Source: Paraescarpia echinospica
Taxonomy: Eukaryota; Annelida; Polychaeta; Sabellida; Siboglinidae
Reading direction: 5' to 3'
Assembly: GCA_020002185.1 (NCBI GenBank)
Contig: CM034537.1
Location: forward strand, 69,804,048-69,868,047
Length of the DNA stretch: 64,000 nucleotides
Below, piece by piece: positions 1 through 11,847 of the stretch. Under the pieces are notes generated by a model, which searched no databases, was not told where the DNA came from, and saw nothing but the letters and a program-made list of their open reading frames with translations. Position 1 is the first letter of the stretch. Each line of letters begins with the position of its first letter. A program made the position numbers and the translations under genes.

Positions 1-993
1 GTTTAAATGCAAGGAGTATAGTAAACAAAATAAATGAACTAAACATTATGGTAGAAGATATTGACCCTCACATAATAGGTATAACCGAATCATGGGCAAC
101 CACCGATATATCAGATGCCGAATTGGGACTGACAGGATATGTGATGTTTAGGAAAGATAGAATAGGAAGAAGGGGAGGTGGAGTTATTTTATATATTAAA
201 GAATCTATCCAGGCTTATGAAATAAAATTAGACAGAGAAGCAGATTGCAAAGAAGCTGTTTGGTGTAACATAGTTACAGGAAACTCAACGTTAACGGTTG
301 GATTAGTTTATTGAAGTCCAAACATAAGCATAGAAGAGAATGAAAAAATACAAATCACTATAAGGGAAGTGAGCAAACAGGACTGTGTTATTATGGGGGA
401 TTTTAACCACGGGCATATAAAATGGAAATCTTTACAGAGTATGGGTAGTGAGGACCACAAGTTTTTAGTTTTAGCATAAGATAGTTTCCTTTCTCAACAT
501 GTGATAGAACCAACCAGGGGAGAGAATGTGTTAGACATAGTTTTGTCCTCACAGAATGAATTAGTTGACAATGTCAGGATATGTGAGCCACTGGGGAATA
601 GTGATCACAACCAGATACATTTTACCATCAAAGTAAAATCAGAAAGGAATAGTAAAAAGCAGTACAGGAGAAATTTCCACAAAGGAAAATATAAGGACAT
701 AAGGAAATATTTAGCAAAGATAGACTGGAATAACACACTGAAGAATAAGACAGCAACAGAATGCTGGACTATCTTAAAGAGTGAAATTGAATGCATCATC
801 GTCAAATTTGTTCCCTTAAAAAAACACGGGAAACGGTCCAAAAAGAAACACTTATCGAAAGAAGCCATTAGAAAAATTAAGTATAAACTAATGATGTGGA
901 AGTCATATAGACGTACTGGAAATGACGAAGACTACAACATTTATAAAGAAGCACTAAACCAAGCTACAGCTGAAATTAGAAATTCAAAGAGAA
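1..993 (+). mobile_element. CR1-like LINE copy 1, 5' part (endonuclease region of ORF2), broken
   Basis: Encodes the apurinic-type endonuclease and start of the linker of a CR1-like non-LTR retrotransposon, which nicks target DNA during integration. Visible blocks are GITES (catalytic Glu), a glycine-rich GRRGGGVILY stretch, MGDFNHG and SDHNQIHF (catalytic Asp-His). The same protein is read nearly intact on the - strand at 47.1-48.7 kb, which helps identify it. The copy is dead: an in-frame TGA follows GLVY near 312, and another stop lies near 477. Homology ends abruptly after the codons for EIRNSKR at about 993, where the 122-bp satellite starts. The window edge cuts the 5' end. The identification is firm; the exact clade within the CR1/Jockey group is inferred. 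Confidence 0.85.
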
Positions 994-3900
994 ACAAGAT
1001 GACCGACCATGGGCCCTCCGGAGAAACAAGTGCCTCTGATTCTGTCTCTGTCTCTCTTGTCACGTGCCTTCACGTGATTCGTCCATTCTGCCCCTGTGAT
1101 CACGTGACCGGAAACAAGATGGCCGACCATGGGCCCTCCGGAGAAACAAGTTGCCTCTGATTCTGTCTCTGTCTCTCTTATCACGTGGCTTCACGTGATT
1201 CGTCCACTGGCCCCTGTGATCACGTGGCCGGAAACAAAATGGCCAACCATGGGCCCTCCGGAGAAACAAGTTGCCTATGATTCTGTCTCTGTGTCTCTAT
1301 CACGTGGCTTCACGTGATTCATCCATTCTGGCCCCTGTGATCACGTGACCGGAAACAATATGGCCGACCATGGGCCCTCCGGAGAGACAAGTTGCCTCTG
1401 ATTCTCTCTCTGTCTCTCTATCACGTGGCTTCACGTGATTCGTCCATTCTGGCCCATGTGATCACGTGAGAGGAAACAAAATGGCCGACCATGGGCCCTC
1501 CGGAGAAACAAGTTGCCTCTGATTCTGTCTCTGTCTCTCTTATCACGTGGCTTCACGTGACTCGTCCATTCTGGTCCCTGTGATCACGTGACCGGAAACA
1601 AAATGGCAGACCATGGGCCCTCAGGAGAAACAAGTTGCCTCTGATTCTGTCTCTGTCTCCCTTATCACGTCGCTTCAAGTGGTTCGTCCATTCTGGCCCC
1701 TGTGATCACGTGACCGGAAACAAAATGGCCGACCATGGGCTCTCCGGAGAAACAAGTTGCCTCTGATTCTGTCTCTGTCTCTCCTATCACGTGGCTTCAC
1801 GTGACTCGTCCATTCTGGTCCTTGTAATCACGTGACCGGAAACGAAATGGTCGACTATGGGCCCTCCAGAGACACAAGTTGCCTCTGATTGTGTCTCTGT
1901 ATCTCTTATCACGTGGTTACACGTGATTCGTCCATTTTGGCACTTGTGATCAGGTGACCGGAAACAAAATGGCCGACCATGGTCCCTCCGGAGAAACAAG
2001 TTGCCTGTGATTCTGTCTCTGTCTCTCTTATCACGTGGCTTCACGTGATTGGTCCATTCTGACCCCTGTGATCACGTGACTGGAAACAAAATGGCCGAAC
2101 ATGGGCCTTCCGGAGAAACAAGTTGCCTCTGATTCTGTCTCTGTCTCTCTGATCACGTGGCTTCACGTGATTCGTCCATTCTGCCCCTGTGATCACGTGA
2201 CCGGAAACAAGATGACCGACCATGGGCCCTCCGGAGAAACAAGTGCCTCTGATTCTGTCTCTGTCTCTCTTGTCACGTGCCTTCACGTGATTCGTCCATT
2301 CTGCCCCTGTGATCACTTGACCGGAAACAAGATGGCCGACCATGGGCCCTCCGGAGAAACAAGTTGCCTCTGATTCTGTCTCTGTCTCTCTTATCACGTG
2401 GCTTCATGTGATTCGTCCACTGGCCCCTGTGATCACGTGACCGGAAACAAAATGGCCGACCATGGGCCCTCCGGAGAAACAAGTTGCCTATGATTCTGTC
2501 TCTGTGTCTCTATCACGTGGCTTCACGTGATTCATCCATTCTGGCCCCTGTGATCACGTGACCGGAAACAATATGGCCGACCATGGGCCCTCCGGAGAGA
2601 CAAGTTGCCTCTGATTCTCTCTCTGTCTCTCTATCACGTGGCTTCACGTGATTCGTCTATTCTAGCCCATGTCATCACGTGACAGGAAACAAAAAATGGC
2701 AGACCATGGGCCCACCGGAGAAACAAGTTGCCTCTGATTCTCTCTCTGTCTCTCTTATCACGTGGCTTCACGTGATTCGTCCATTCTGGCCCATGTGATC
2801 ACGTGAGAGGAAACAAAATGGCCGACCATGGGCCCTCCGGAGAAACAAGTTGCCTCTGATTCTGTCTCTGTCTCTCTTATCACGTGGCTTCACGTGACTC
2901 GTCCATTCTGGTCCCTGTGATCACGTGACCGGAAACAAAATGGCAGACCATGGGCCCTCAGGAGAAACAAGTTGCCTCTGATTCTGTCTCTGTCTCCCTT
3001 ATCACGTCGCTTCAAGTGGTTCGTCCATTCTGGCCCCTGTGATCACGTGACCGGAAACAAAATGGCCGACCATGGGCCCTCCGGAGAAACAAGTTGCCTC
3101 TGATTCTGTCTCTGTCTCTCCTATCACGTGGCTTCACGTGACTCGTCCATTCTGATCCTTGTAATCACGTGACCGGAAACGAAATGGTCGACCATGGGCC
3201 CTCCAGAGAAACAAGTTGCCTCTGATTGTGTCTCTGTATCTCTTATCACGTGGTTACACGTGATTCGTCCATTTTGGCACTTGTGATCAGGTGACCGGAA
3301 ACAAAATGGCCGACCATGGTCCCTCCGGAGAAACAAGTTGCCTGTGATTCTGTCTCTGTCTCTCTTATCACGTGGCTTCACGTGATTGGTCCATTCTGAC
3401 CCCTGTGATCACGTGACTGGAAACAAAATGGCCGAACATGGGCCTTCCGGAGAAACAAGTTGCCTCTGATTCTGTCTCTGTCTCTCTGATCACGTGGCTT
3501 CACGTGATTCGTCTATTCTGCCCCTGTGATCACGTGACCGGAAACAAGATGACCGACCATGGGCCCTCCGGAGAAACAAGTGCCTCTGATTCTGTCTCTG
3601 TCTCTCTTGTCACGTGCCTTCACGTGATTCGTCCATTCTGCCCCTGTGATCACGTGACCGGAAACAAGATGGCCGACCATGGGCCCTCCGGAGAAACAAG
3701 TTGCCTATGATTCTGTCTCTGTGTCTCTATCACGTGGCTTCACGTGATTCATCCATTCTGGCCCCTGTGATCACGTGACCGGAAACAATATGGCCGACCA
3801 TGGGCCCTCCGGAGAGACAAGTTGCCTCTGATTCTCTCTCTGTCTCTCTATCACGTGGCTTCACGTGATTCGTCTATTCTAGCCCATGTCATCACGTGAG

Positions 3901-6900
3901 AGGAAACAAAAAATGGCAGACCATGGGCCCACCGGAGAAACAAGTTGCCTCTGATTCTCTCTCTGTCTCTCTTATCACGTCGTTTCACGTGATTCGTCCT
4001 TTCTGCCCGTGTGAACACATGACCGGAAACAAAATGGCCGATCATGGGCCCTCAGGAGAAATAAGTTGCCTCTGATTCTGTCTCTGTCTCTCCTAACACG
4101 TGGCGTCACGTGATTCGTCCTTTCTGCCCCTGTGAACACGTGACCGGAAACAAAATGCCGACCATGGGCCCTCCGGAGAAACAAGTTGCGTCTGATTCTG
4201 TCTCTGTCTCTCTTATCACGTGGCTTCACGTGATTCGTCCATTATGGCCCCCGTGATCACGTGACCGGAAACAAAATGGCCAACCATGGGCCCTCAGGAG
4301 AAACAAGTTGCCTCTGATTCTGTCTCTGTCTCTCTATCACGTGTCTTAACGTGATTCGTCCATTCTGGCCCCTGTGATCACGTGACCGGAAACAAAATGG
4401 CAGACCATGGGCCCTCACGAGAAACAAGTTGCCTCTGATTCTGTCTCTGTCTCCCTTATCACGTCGCTTCAAGTGGTTCGTCCATTCTGGCCCCTGTGAT
4501 CACGTGACCGGAAACAAAATGGCCGACCATGGGCCCTCTGGAGAAACAAGTTGCCTCTGATTCTGTCTCAGTATCTCTTATCACGTGGCTTCACGTGACT
4601 CGTCCATTCTGGCCCCTGTAATCACGTGACCGGAAACGAAATGGTCGACCATGGGCCCTCCAGAGACACAAGTTGCCTCTAATTGTGTCTCTGTTTCTCT
4701 TATCACGTCGTTACACGTGATTCGTCCATTTTGGCACTTGTGATCACGTGACCGGAAACAAAATGGCCGACCATGGTCCCTCCGGAGAAACAAGTTGCCT
4801 GTGATTCTGTCTCTGTCTCTCTTATCACGTGGCTTCACGTGATTGGTCCATTCTGACCCCTGTGATCAGGTGACTGGAAACAAAATGGCCGACAATGGGC
4901 CCTCCGGAGAAACAAGTGCCTCTGATTATGTCTCTGTCTCTCTCATCACGTGCCTTCACGTGATTCGTCCATTCTGGCCCCTGTGATCACGTGACCGGAA
5001 ACAAGATGGCCGACCATGGGCCCTCCGGAGAAACAAGTTCTGGCCCCTGTGATGACGTGACCGGAAACTAAATGTCCGTCCATGGGCCCTCCGGAGAAAC
5101 AAGTGCCTTAGATTCTGTCTCTGTGTCTCCCTTGTCACGTGCGTTCACGTGATTCGTCCATTCTGGCCCCTGTGATCACGTGACCGGAAACAAAATGGCT
5201 GACCATGGGCAATCCGGTGAAACAAGTTGCCTCTGATTTTGTCTTTGTCTCTCTTGTCACGTGCCTTCACGTGATTCGTCCATTCTGCCCCTGTGATCAC
5301 GTGACCGGAAACAGGATGACCGACCATGGGCACTCCGGAGAAATAAGTTGCCTCTGATTCTGGACTCTGGACTCTGCACTCTGCACTCTGTGGTTTGTCC
5401 ATTCTGGCCCCTGTAATCACGTGACCGGAAACGAAATGGTCGACCATGGGCCCTCCGGAGACACAAGTTGCCTCTGATTGTGTCTCTGTTTCTCTTATCA
5501 CGTGGTTACACGTGATTCGTCAATTTTGGCACTTGTGATCACGTGACCGGAAACAAAATGGCCGACCATGGTCCCTCCGGAGAAACAAGTTGACTCTGGA
5601 CTCTGGACTCTGGACTCATTCTGGCCCCTGTGATCACGTGACCGGAAACAAAATGGCAGACCATGGGCCCTCAGTAGAAACAAGTTGCCTCTGATTCTGT
5701 CTCTGTCTCCCTTATCACGTCGCTTCAATTGGTTCGTCCATTCTGGCCCCTGTAATCACGTGACCGGAAACGAAATGGCCAACCATGGGCCCTCAGGAGA
5801 AACAAGTTGCCTCTGATTCTGTCTCTGTCTCTCTATCACGTGTCTTAACGTGATTCGTCCATTCTGGCCCCTGTGATCACGTGACCGGAAACAAAACGGC
5901 AGACCATGGGCCCTCAGGAGAAATAAGTTGCCTCTGATTCTGTCTCTGTCTCCCTTATCACGTCGCTTCAAGTGGTTTGTCCATTCTGGCCCCTGTGATC
6001 ACGTGACCGGAAACAAAATGGCCGACCATGGGCCCTCCGGAGAAACAAGTTGCCTCTGATTCTGTCTCTGTCTCTCTATCACGTGTCTTAACGTGATTCG
6101 TCCATTCTGGCCCCTGTGATCACGTGACCGGAAACAAAATGGCCGACCATGGTCCCTCCGGAGAAACAAGTTGACTCTGGACTCTGGACTCTGGACTCAT
6201 TCTGGCCCCTGTGATCACGTGACCGGAAACAAAATGGCAGACCATGGGCCCTCAGTAGAAACAAGTTGCCTCTGATTCTGTCTCTGTCTCCCTTATCACG
6301 TCGCTTCAATTGGTTCGTCCATTCTGGCCCCTGTGATCACGTGACCGGAAACAAAATGGCCGACCATGGGCCCTCCGGAGAAACAAGTTGCCTCTGATTC
6401 TGTCTCTGTCTCTCTTATCACGTGGCTTCACGTGACTCGTCCATTCTGGCCCCTGTAATCACGTGACCGGAAACGAAATGGCCAACCATGGGCCCTCAGG
6501 AGAAACAAGTTGCCTCTGATTCTGTCTCTGTCTCTCTATCACGTGTCTTAACGTGATTCGTCCATTCTGGCCCCTGTGATCACGTGACCGGAAACAAAAC
6601 GGCAGACCATGGGCCCTCAGGAGAAATAAGTTGCCTCTGATTCTGTCTCTGTCTCCCTTATCACGTCGCTTCAAGTGGTTTGTCCATTCTGGCCCCTGTG
6701 ATCACGTGACCGGAAACAAAATGGCCGACCATGGGCCCTCCGGAGAAACAAGTTGCCTCTGATTCTGTCTCTGTCTCTCTATCACGTGTCTTAACGTGAT
6801 TCGTCCATTCTGGCCCCTGTGATCACGTGACCGGAAACAAAATGGCAGACCATGGGCCCTCAGGAGAAATAAGTTGCCTCTGATTCTGTCTCTGTCTCCC

Positions 6901-8007
6901 TTATCACGTCGCTTCAAGTGGTTTGTCCATTCTGGCCCCTGTGATCACGTGACCGGAAACAAAATGGCCGACCATGGGCCCTCCGGAGAAACAAGTTGCC
7001 TCTGATTCTGTCTCTGTCTCTCTTATCACTTGGCTTCACGTGACTCGTCCATTCTGGCCCCTGTAATCACGTGACCGGAAACGAAATGGTCGACCATGGG
7101 CCCTCCAGAGACACAAGTTGCCTCTGATTGTGTCTCTGTTTCTCTTATCACGTGGTTACACGTGATTCGTCCATTTTGGCACTTGTGATCACGTAACCGG
7201 AAACAAAATGGCCGACCATGGTCCCTCCGAAGAAACAAGTAGCCTTTGATTCTGTCTCTGTCTCTCTTATCACGTGGCTTCACGTAATTGGTCCATTCTG
7301 ACCCCTGTGATCACGTGACTGGAAACAAAATGGCCGAACATGGGCCTTCCGGAGAAACAAGTTGCCTCTGATTCTGTCTCTGTCTCTCTTATCACGTGGC
7401 TTCACGTGATTCGTCCATTCTGCCCCTGTGATCACGTGACCGGAAACAAGATGGCCGACCATGGGCCCTCCGGAGAAACAAGTTGCCTCTGATTCTGTCT
7501 CTGTCTCTCTTATGACGTGGATTCACGTGAATCATCCATTCTGGCCCCTGTGATCACGGGACCTGGAACAAAATGTCCGTCCATGGGCCCTCCGGAGAAA
7601 AAAGTGCCTTTGATTCTGTATCTGTGTCTCCCTTGTCACGTGCGTTCACGTGATTCGTCCATTCTGGCCCCAGTGATCACGTGACCGGAAACAGGATGAC
7701 CGACCATGGGCACTCCGGAGAAATAAGTTGCCTCTGATTCTGGACTCTGGACTCTGCACTCTGCACTCTGCACTCTGTGGTTTGTCCATTCTGGCCCCTG
7801 TAATCACGTGACCGGAAACGAAATGGTCGACCATGGGCCCTCCGGAGACACAAGTTGCCTCTGATTGTGTCTCTGTTTCTCTTATCACGTGGTTACACGT
7901 GATTCGTCAATTTTGGCACTTGTGATCACGTGACCGGAAACAAAATGGCCGACCATGGTCCCTCCGGAGAAACAAGTCTGGACTCTGGACTCTGGACTCT
8001 GGACTCT
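994..8007. repeat. Satellite array, ~122-bp unit, about 55 copies
   Basis: Head-to-tail units of 120-122 bp (unit starts near 1111, 1231, 1352). Each unit contains in order a CCGGAAAC (ETS-like) site, an AARATGGCCGACC (YY1-like) site overlapping CCATGG, the palindrome CTCCGGAG, a pyrimidine run of TCTGTCTCTG type, and normally three CACGTG E-box palindromes, the last as GATCACGTGACC. Larger blocks are duplicated too: about 1,337 bp (11 units) separates near-identical stretches at 1.8-2.4 and 3.1-3.7 kb, and about 700 bp separates 5.5-6.0 and 6.1-6.7 kb. The unit length is not a multiple of three, so reading frames rotate and it is not coding. The array occupies the place of roughly 1.15 kb of CR1 ORF2. 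Confidence 0.93.
7977..8007. repeat. 7-bp GGACTCT microsatellite at the right end of the 122-bp array
   Basis: Four tandem GGACTCT heptamers close the array. Shorter runs of the same or a related heptamer (GCACTCT) also interrupt units inside the array near 5361-5390, 5593-5617, 6174-6198 and 7741-7775. The heptamer run therefore seems to have been the array edge and to have been copied inward during block duplication. Confidence 0.85.
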
Positions 8008-8087
8008 CATATGCGTTGACCTTGATATATAAGAACCCTACTAGACTGAGCCATCTAGTGTACGGAGACCTCGCTAATCCGTGACAC
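8008..8087 (+). promoter_or_regulatory. Unique segment with TATA box and two hairpins beside the satellite
   Basis: Short non-LINE sequence between the satellite and the resumed CR1 sequence. It holds TATATAAG at about 8024-8031, then a perfect 6-bp stem ACTAGA/TCTAGT (8040-8045 with 8054-8059) and a 5-bp stem ACGGA/TCCGT (8062-8066 with 8078-8082). A TATA box next to ~165 E-box palindromes resembles a promoter or LTR core with an amplified enhancer, pointing rightward into CR1. That function is inferred; only the motifs are seen. Confidence 0.4.
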
Positions 8088-8795
8088 TACTGTAAAAGAA
8101 AAAGACTTAGGGCTGACAATTAGTGCTGACATGAAGGTTTCAGAGCAGTGTGGAATTGCAGCTTCAAAGGGAAATCAAATCCTTTGATTGATTAGGCGAA
8201 ATATAGCATATAAAGAAAAAGAACTAATAATACCGCTGTACAAAACAATAGTTAGGCCTCATTTAGAATATTGTATACAAGCGTGGAGGCCATACCGCAA
8301 GAAGGACATAGATATGCTAGAAAGAGTACAGAGGAGAGCGACTAAAATGATACCAAAACTGAGGGATCTTAGTTATGAAAAACGCCTAAAAGAATGTGGT
8401 TTAACAACACTAGAGACCAGGAGATTGAGAGGAGATCAGATAGAAGTGTTTAAAATATTGAATGGTTATGAAAATATTGATAGAAATATGTTTTTTTCAG
8501 TTAAGAAAGATAGAAAGACTAGAGGACATAAAGTTACATTAGTAAAGGAGCAGTGTAGATTAGACGTGAGAAAGTTCTCATTTTCACAAAGGATTGTGAA
8601 TGAATGGAACAGATTATCTGATGATTGTGTGGGTGCTAGTAGTGTGAATATGTTTAAAAATAAAATCGACACATACCTCAGAAGGGCTGGATATATGTAG
8701 ATAAAAGGGTTGGACTCTCGATAAGCCAAAGGGCTTCCTTGTCCACCTGCCATCTAGAGTTAATTCTCTGGATGGCAATCTTGTTAAATCTTGTT
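8088..8795 (+). mobile_element. CR1-like LINE copy 1, 3' part (ORF2 C-terminus and 3' tail), broken
   Basis: Resumes the LINE interrupted at 993, but about 1.15 kb further along the element, starting just before the codons for KEKDLGLTIS. It encodes the RT thumb and C-terminal region (RRNIAYKEKELIIPLYK, MLERVQRRATKMIPKL, FSQRIVNEWNRL) ending at a TAG near 8700. An in-frame TGA replaces a glycine codon near 8187. The 3' tail has the direct repeat AATCTTGTTA at about 8777-8795, and copy 2 begins directly in it. It is a remnant of the same insertion as 1-993 if the satellite inserted with a deletion. Confidence 0.85.
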
Positions 8796-11258
8796 ATGGC
8801 GGATTTTAACCATGGGCATATTAAATGGAAATCTCTACAGAGTATGGGTAGTGAGGACCACAAGTTTTTAGTTTTAGTACAAGATAGTTTCCTTTCTCAA
8901 CATGTGCTAGAACCAACCAGGGGAGAGAATGTGTTAGACTTAGTTTTGTCCTCACAGAATGAATTAGTTGACAATGTTAAATTATGTGAGCGTCTGGGAA
9001 GTAGTGATCACAACCAGATACAATTTACCATCAAAGTAAAATCAGAAAGAAATAATAAAAAGCAGTTCAGGAGAAATTTCCACAAAGGAAGATATAAGGA
9101 AATGAGGAAATATTTAGCAAAGATAGACTGGAATAATACACTGAAGAATAAGACAGCAACCTAATGCTGGAATATCTTAAAGAATTAAATAGAGTGCATC
9201 GTAGATAAATTTGTTCCCTTCAAAAAACAAGGGAAACGGACCAGAAAGAAATACTTATCGAAAGAAGCCATTAGAAAAATTAAGTATAAACAAATGATGC
9301 GGAAGTCATATAGACGTACTGGCAATGACGAAGACTACAACATTTATAAAGAAGCACTAAACCAAGCTACAGCTGAAATTAGAAATTCAAAGAGAAGCTA
9401 TGAACATAAATTAGCTTGTAATATAAAACATGACAGCAAGAGTTTTTATGCGTATGTTCGAAGCAAACAGAAAGTTCAGGATAAGGTCGGTCCTCTAGAA
9501 GATAGTGCTGGAAATATAATATCAGAAGGATTCTTAATGGCTGAAGACCTAAATGAGTATTTTAGTTCAGTGTTTACCAGAGAAGACACTAGTTCACTGC
9601 CAGTACCAGAGGCTAAGTTCAAGGGGGCAGAATCAGACTATTTAAGACAGTTAATTGTAACCCCAGAAATGGTAGCTAAGAAAATTAGGGCTACAAAGGA
9701 AAATAAATCACCTGGAGTGGATGGTATTCCACCCAAACTACTAGTGGAAATTGTAGAACAAATTAGCATACCACTTGCAACAGTTTTCAACTTGTCATTA
9801 GAAGAGGGAGTGGTTCCTTTAGAATGGAAAGAAGCAAACATTATACCGTTATTTAAAAAAGGTTCGAGAAACAAGTCAAATAATTATAGACCAGTTAGTT
9901 TAACATCGGTGATTTGTAAATTATTAGAAAGACTAATTAAAGATCACATGGTGGATTTTCTTGTTAAACATAACTTGATAAACCCATCTCAACATGGGTT
10001 TCTAAAAGCGAGGTCATGCTTAACAAATGTGTTATGTTTTTGGAAGATATCACTAAGTGGGTAGATGATGGATCACCAGTAGATATCATCTACTTAGATT
10101 TTCAAAAAGCTTTCGACAAAGTGCCACATCAGAGATTACTGCTTAAACTAAAGGCCCATGGCATAGGAAATGGTATAATTAACTGGATAGAAAAATGGCT
10201 GATTGACAGAAGACAGCGGGTAGTTGTTGATGGGAGGCTTCAAACTGGAAATCAGTTTTGAGTGGGGTTCCACAGGGATCAGTACTGGGACCTATATTAT
10301 TCTTAATATATATAAACGATTTGGACGATGATATAGCTAGCAAGGTGTTGAAATTTGCAGATGATACAAAAGTGTTTAGAAGGATTAAAAGTGATGGGGA
10401 TAGACAGCATTTACAAGATGATCTTGACAGGTTGATCAATTGGTCTGAAAAGTGGCAAATGTTGTTCAATTTTGGGAAATGTAAATGCCTCCACACAGGA
10501 CATGGGAACGAATATGTAGAATATACAATGGGGGGAACTGTACTAAGTACTACTGTAAAAGAAAAAGACTTAGGGCTGACAATTAGTGATGACATGAAGG
10601 TTTCAGAGCAGTGTGGAATTGCAGCTTCAAAGGGAAATCAAATCCTTGGATTGATTAGGCGAAATATAGCATATAAAGAAAAAGAACTAATAATACCGTT
10701 GTACAAAACAATAGTTAGGCCTCATTTAGAATATTGTATACAAGCGTGGAGGCCATACCGCAAGGACATAGATATGCTAGAAAGAGTACAGAGGAGCGCG
10801 ACTAAAATGATACCAAAACTGAGGGATCTTAGTTATGAAAATCGCCTAAAAGAATGTGGTTTAACAACACTAGAGACCAGGAGATTGAGAGGAGATCAGA
10901 TAGAAGTGTTTAAAATATTGAATGGTTATGAAAATATTGATAGAAATATGTTTTTTTCAGTTAAGAAAGATAGAAAGACTAGAGGACATGAAGTTACATT
11001 AGTAAAGGAGCAGTGTAGATTAGACGTGAGAAAGTTCTCATTTTCACAAAGGACTGTGAATGAATGGAACAGATTATCTGATGATTGTGTGGGTGCTAGT
11101 AGTGTGAATATGTTTAAAAATAAAATCGACACATACCTCAGAAGGGCTGGATATATGTAGATAAAAGGGTTGGACTCTCGATAAGCCAAAGGGCTTCCTT
11201 GTCCACCTGCCATCTAGAGTTAATTATCTGGATGGCAATCTTGTTAAATCTTGTTAAA
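8796..11258 (+). mobile_element. CR1-like LINE copy 2, 5'-truncated, broken ORF2
   Basis: Begins inside the endonuclease (around DFNHGHIKWKSL) and runs through linker, reverse transcriptase and 3' tail. RT landmarks are KSPGVDGIPPKLL, NYRPVSLTS, QHGFLKARSC, YLDFQKAFDKVPH, GVPQGSVLGP and the catalytic FADDTK. The C-terminal thumb ends with RRAGYM and a TAG near 11160, then a tail with AATCTTGTTA repeats to about 11258. Lesions are a TAA after KNKTAT (9162), a second TAA soon after, a one-base loss in a T run near 10036 that shifts frame in LCFLEDI, and a one-base loss near 10233. 5' truncation is usual for target-primed reverse transcription. It is head-to-tail with copy 1. Confidence 0.9.
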
Positions 11259-11440
11259 TATCTACGAAGGTGTCCAAGGCACGGCCAGTGGGCCCACAGC
11301 AGTGACACGTCTGCACAGAATGACTGCTGTATGGCCTTCTTGTGGTGTTGATCTCAACCAGGCACTTAGCCAGAGACTCGTTTCCCGTTATTTGACTTAT
11401 TCTTCATATACCGTGATCGTTTGTTGGACTGTACAACAAC
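11259..11440. other. Unassigned spacer between LINE copies
   Basis: Unique sequence downstream of the copy 2 tail. It reads open on the + strand for 64 codons without resemblance to a family I know, and no splice signals frame it. No function is claimed. Confidence 0.3.
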
Positions 11441-11671
11441 AGTGAGATGTTAAAGGTCAACAGAAAGTGAAAGTAAGTTGTAGACGCGTTGAGTGCTTCC
11501 ACTGCTCTCCTCTTCATCTGTTCTGATCTCTACTGTCTCAATGTCTACAACACAACATTGAGATGTTAAAGGTCAACAGAAAGTGAAAGTATGTTGTAGA
11601 TGCGTCGAGTGCTTCCACTGCTCTCCTTTTCATGTGATCTGATCTCTATCGTCTCAATGTCTACAACACAA
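11441..11671. repeat. Tandem duplication, 116-bp unit, two copies
   Basis: Two head-to-tail copies (GAGATGTTAAAGGTCAACAG at 11444 and 11560). Within each unit ACATTGAGA/TCTCAATGT and TGTTGTAGA/TCTACAACA are inverted pairs, so a single unit can fold back. It ends exactly where another CR1 3' fragment begins, which suggests the duplication is tied to that insertion. Confidence 0.75.
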
Positions 11672-11846
11672 AGGACTGTAAATGAATGGAACAGATTATC
11701 TGCTGCTGTATGGGTGCTAGTAGCGTGAATATGTTTAAAAATAAAATCGACACATACCTCAGAAGGGCGGGATACACATAGATAAAAGGGTCAGACTCTC
11801 GATAAGACAAAGGGCTTCCTTGTCCACCTGTCACCTAGAGTTAATT
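11672..11846 (+). mobile_element. CR1-like LINE, short 3' fragment
   Basis: Starts within the codons for QRTVNEWNRL and covers the last ~40 ORF2 codons, stop and 3' UTR up to CTAGAGTTAATTC. It is strongly 5'-truncated and more diverged than copies 1 and 2. Its last bases coincide with the outer end of the inverted-repeat arm that starts at 11839. Confidence 0.8.
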
Positions 11847-11847
11847 C

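Noticed and set aside
984..7888. Many 60-118-residue ORFs rich in RDKRDRDRIRGN and SVSVSL motifs
   Set aside because: They are translations of the 122-bp satellite. The unit is not a multiple of three, the same DNA is open in several frames on both strands, and no splice or start context is shared.
994..8007. CRISPR array
   Set aside because: Units are contiguous tandem repeats with no unique spacers, in eukaryotic DNA. The same holds for the 56-bp satellite at 30805-44622.
8466..8753. 95-residue - strand ORF and its twin at 10926-11213
   Set aside because: Antisense of the conserved CR1 ORF2 C-terminus.
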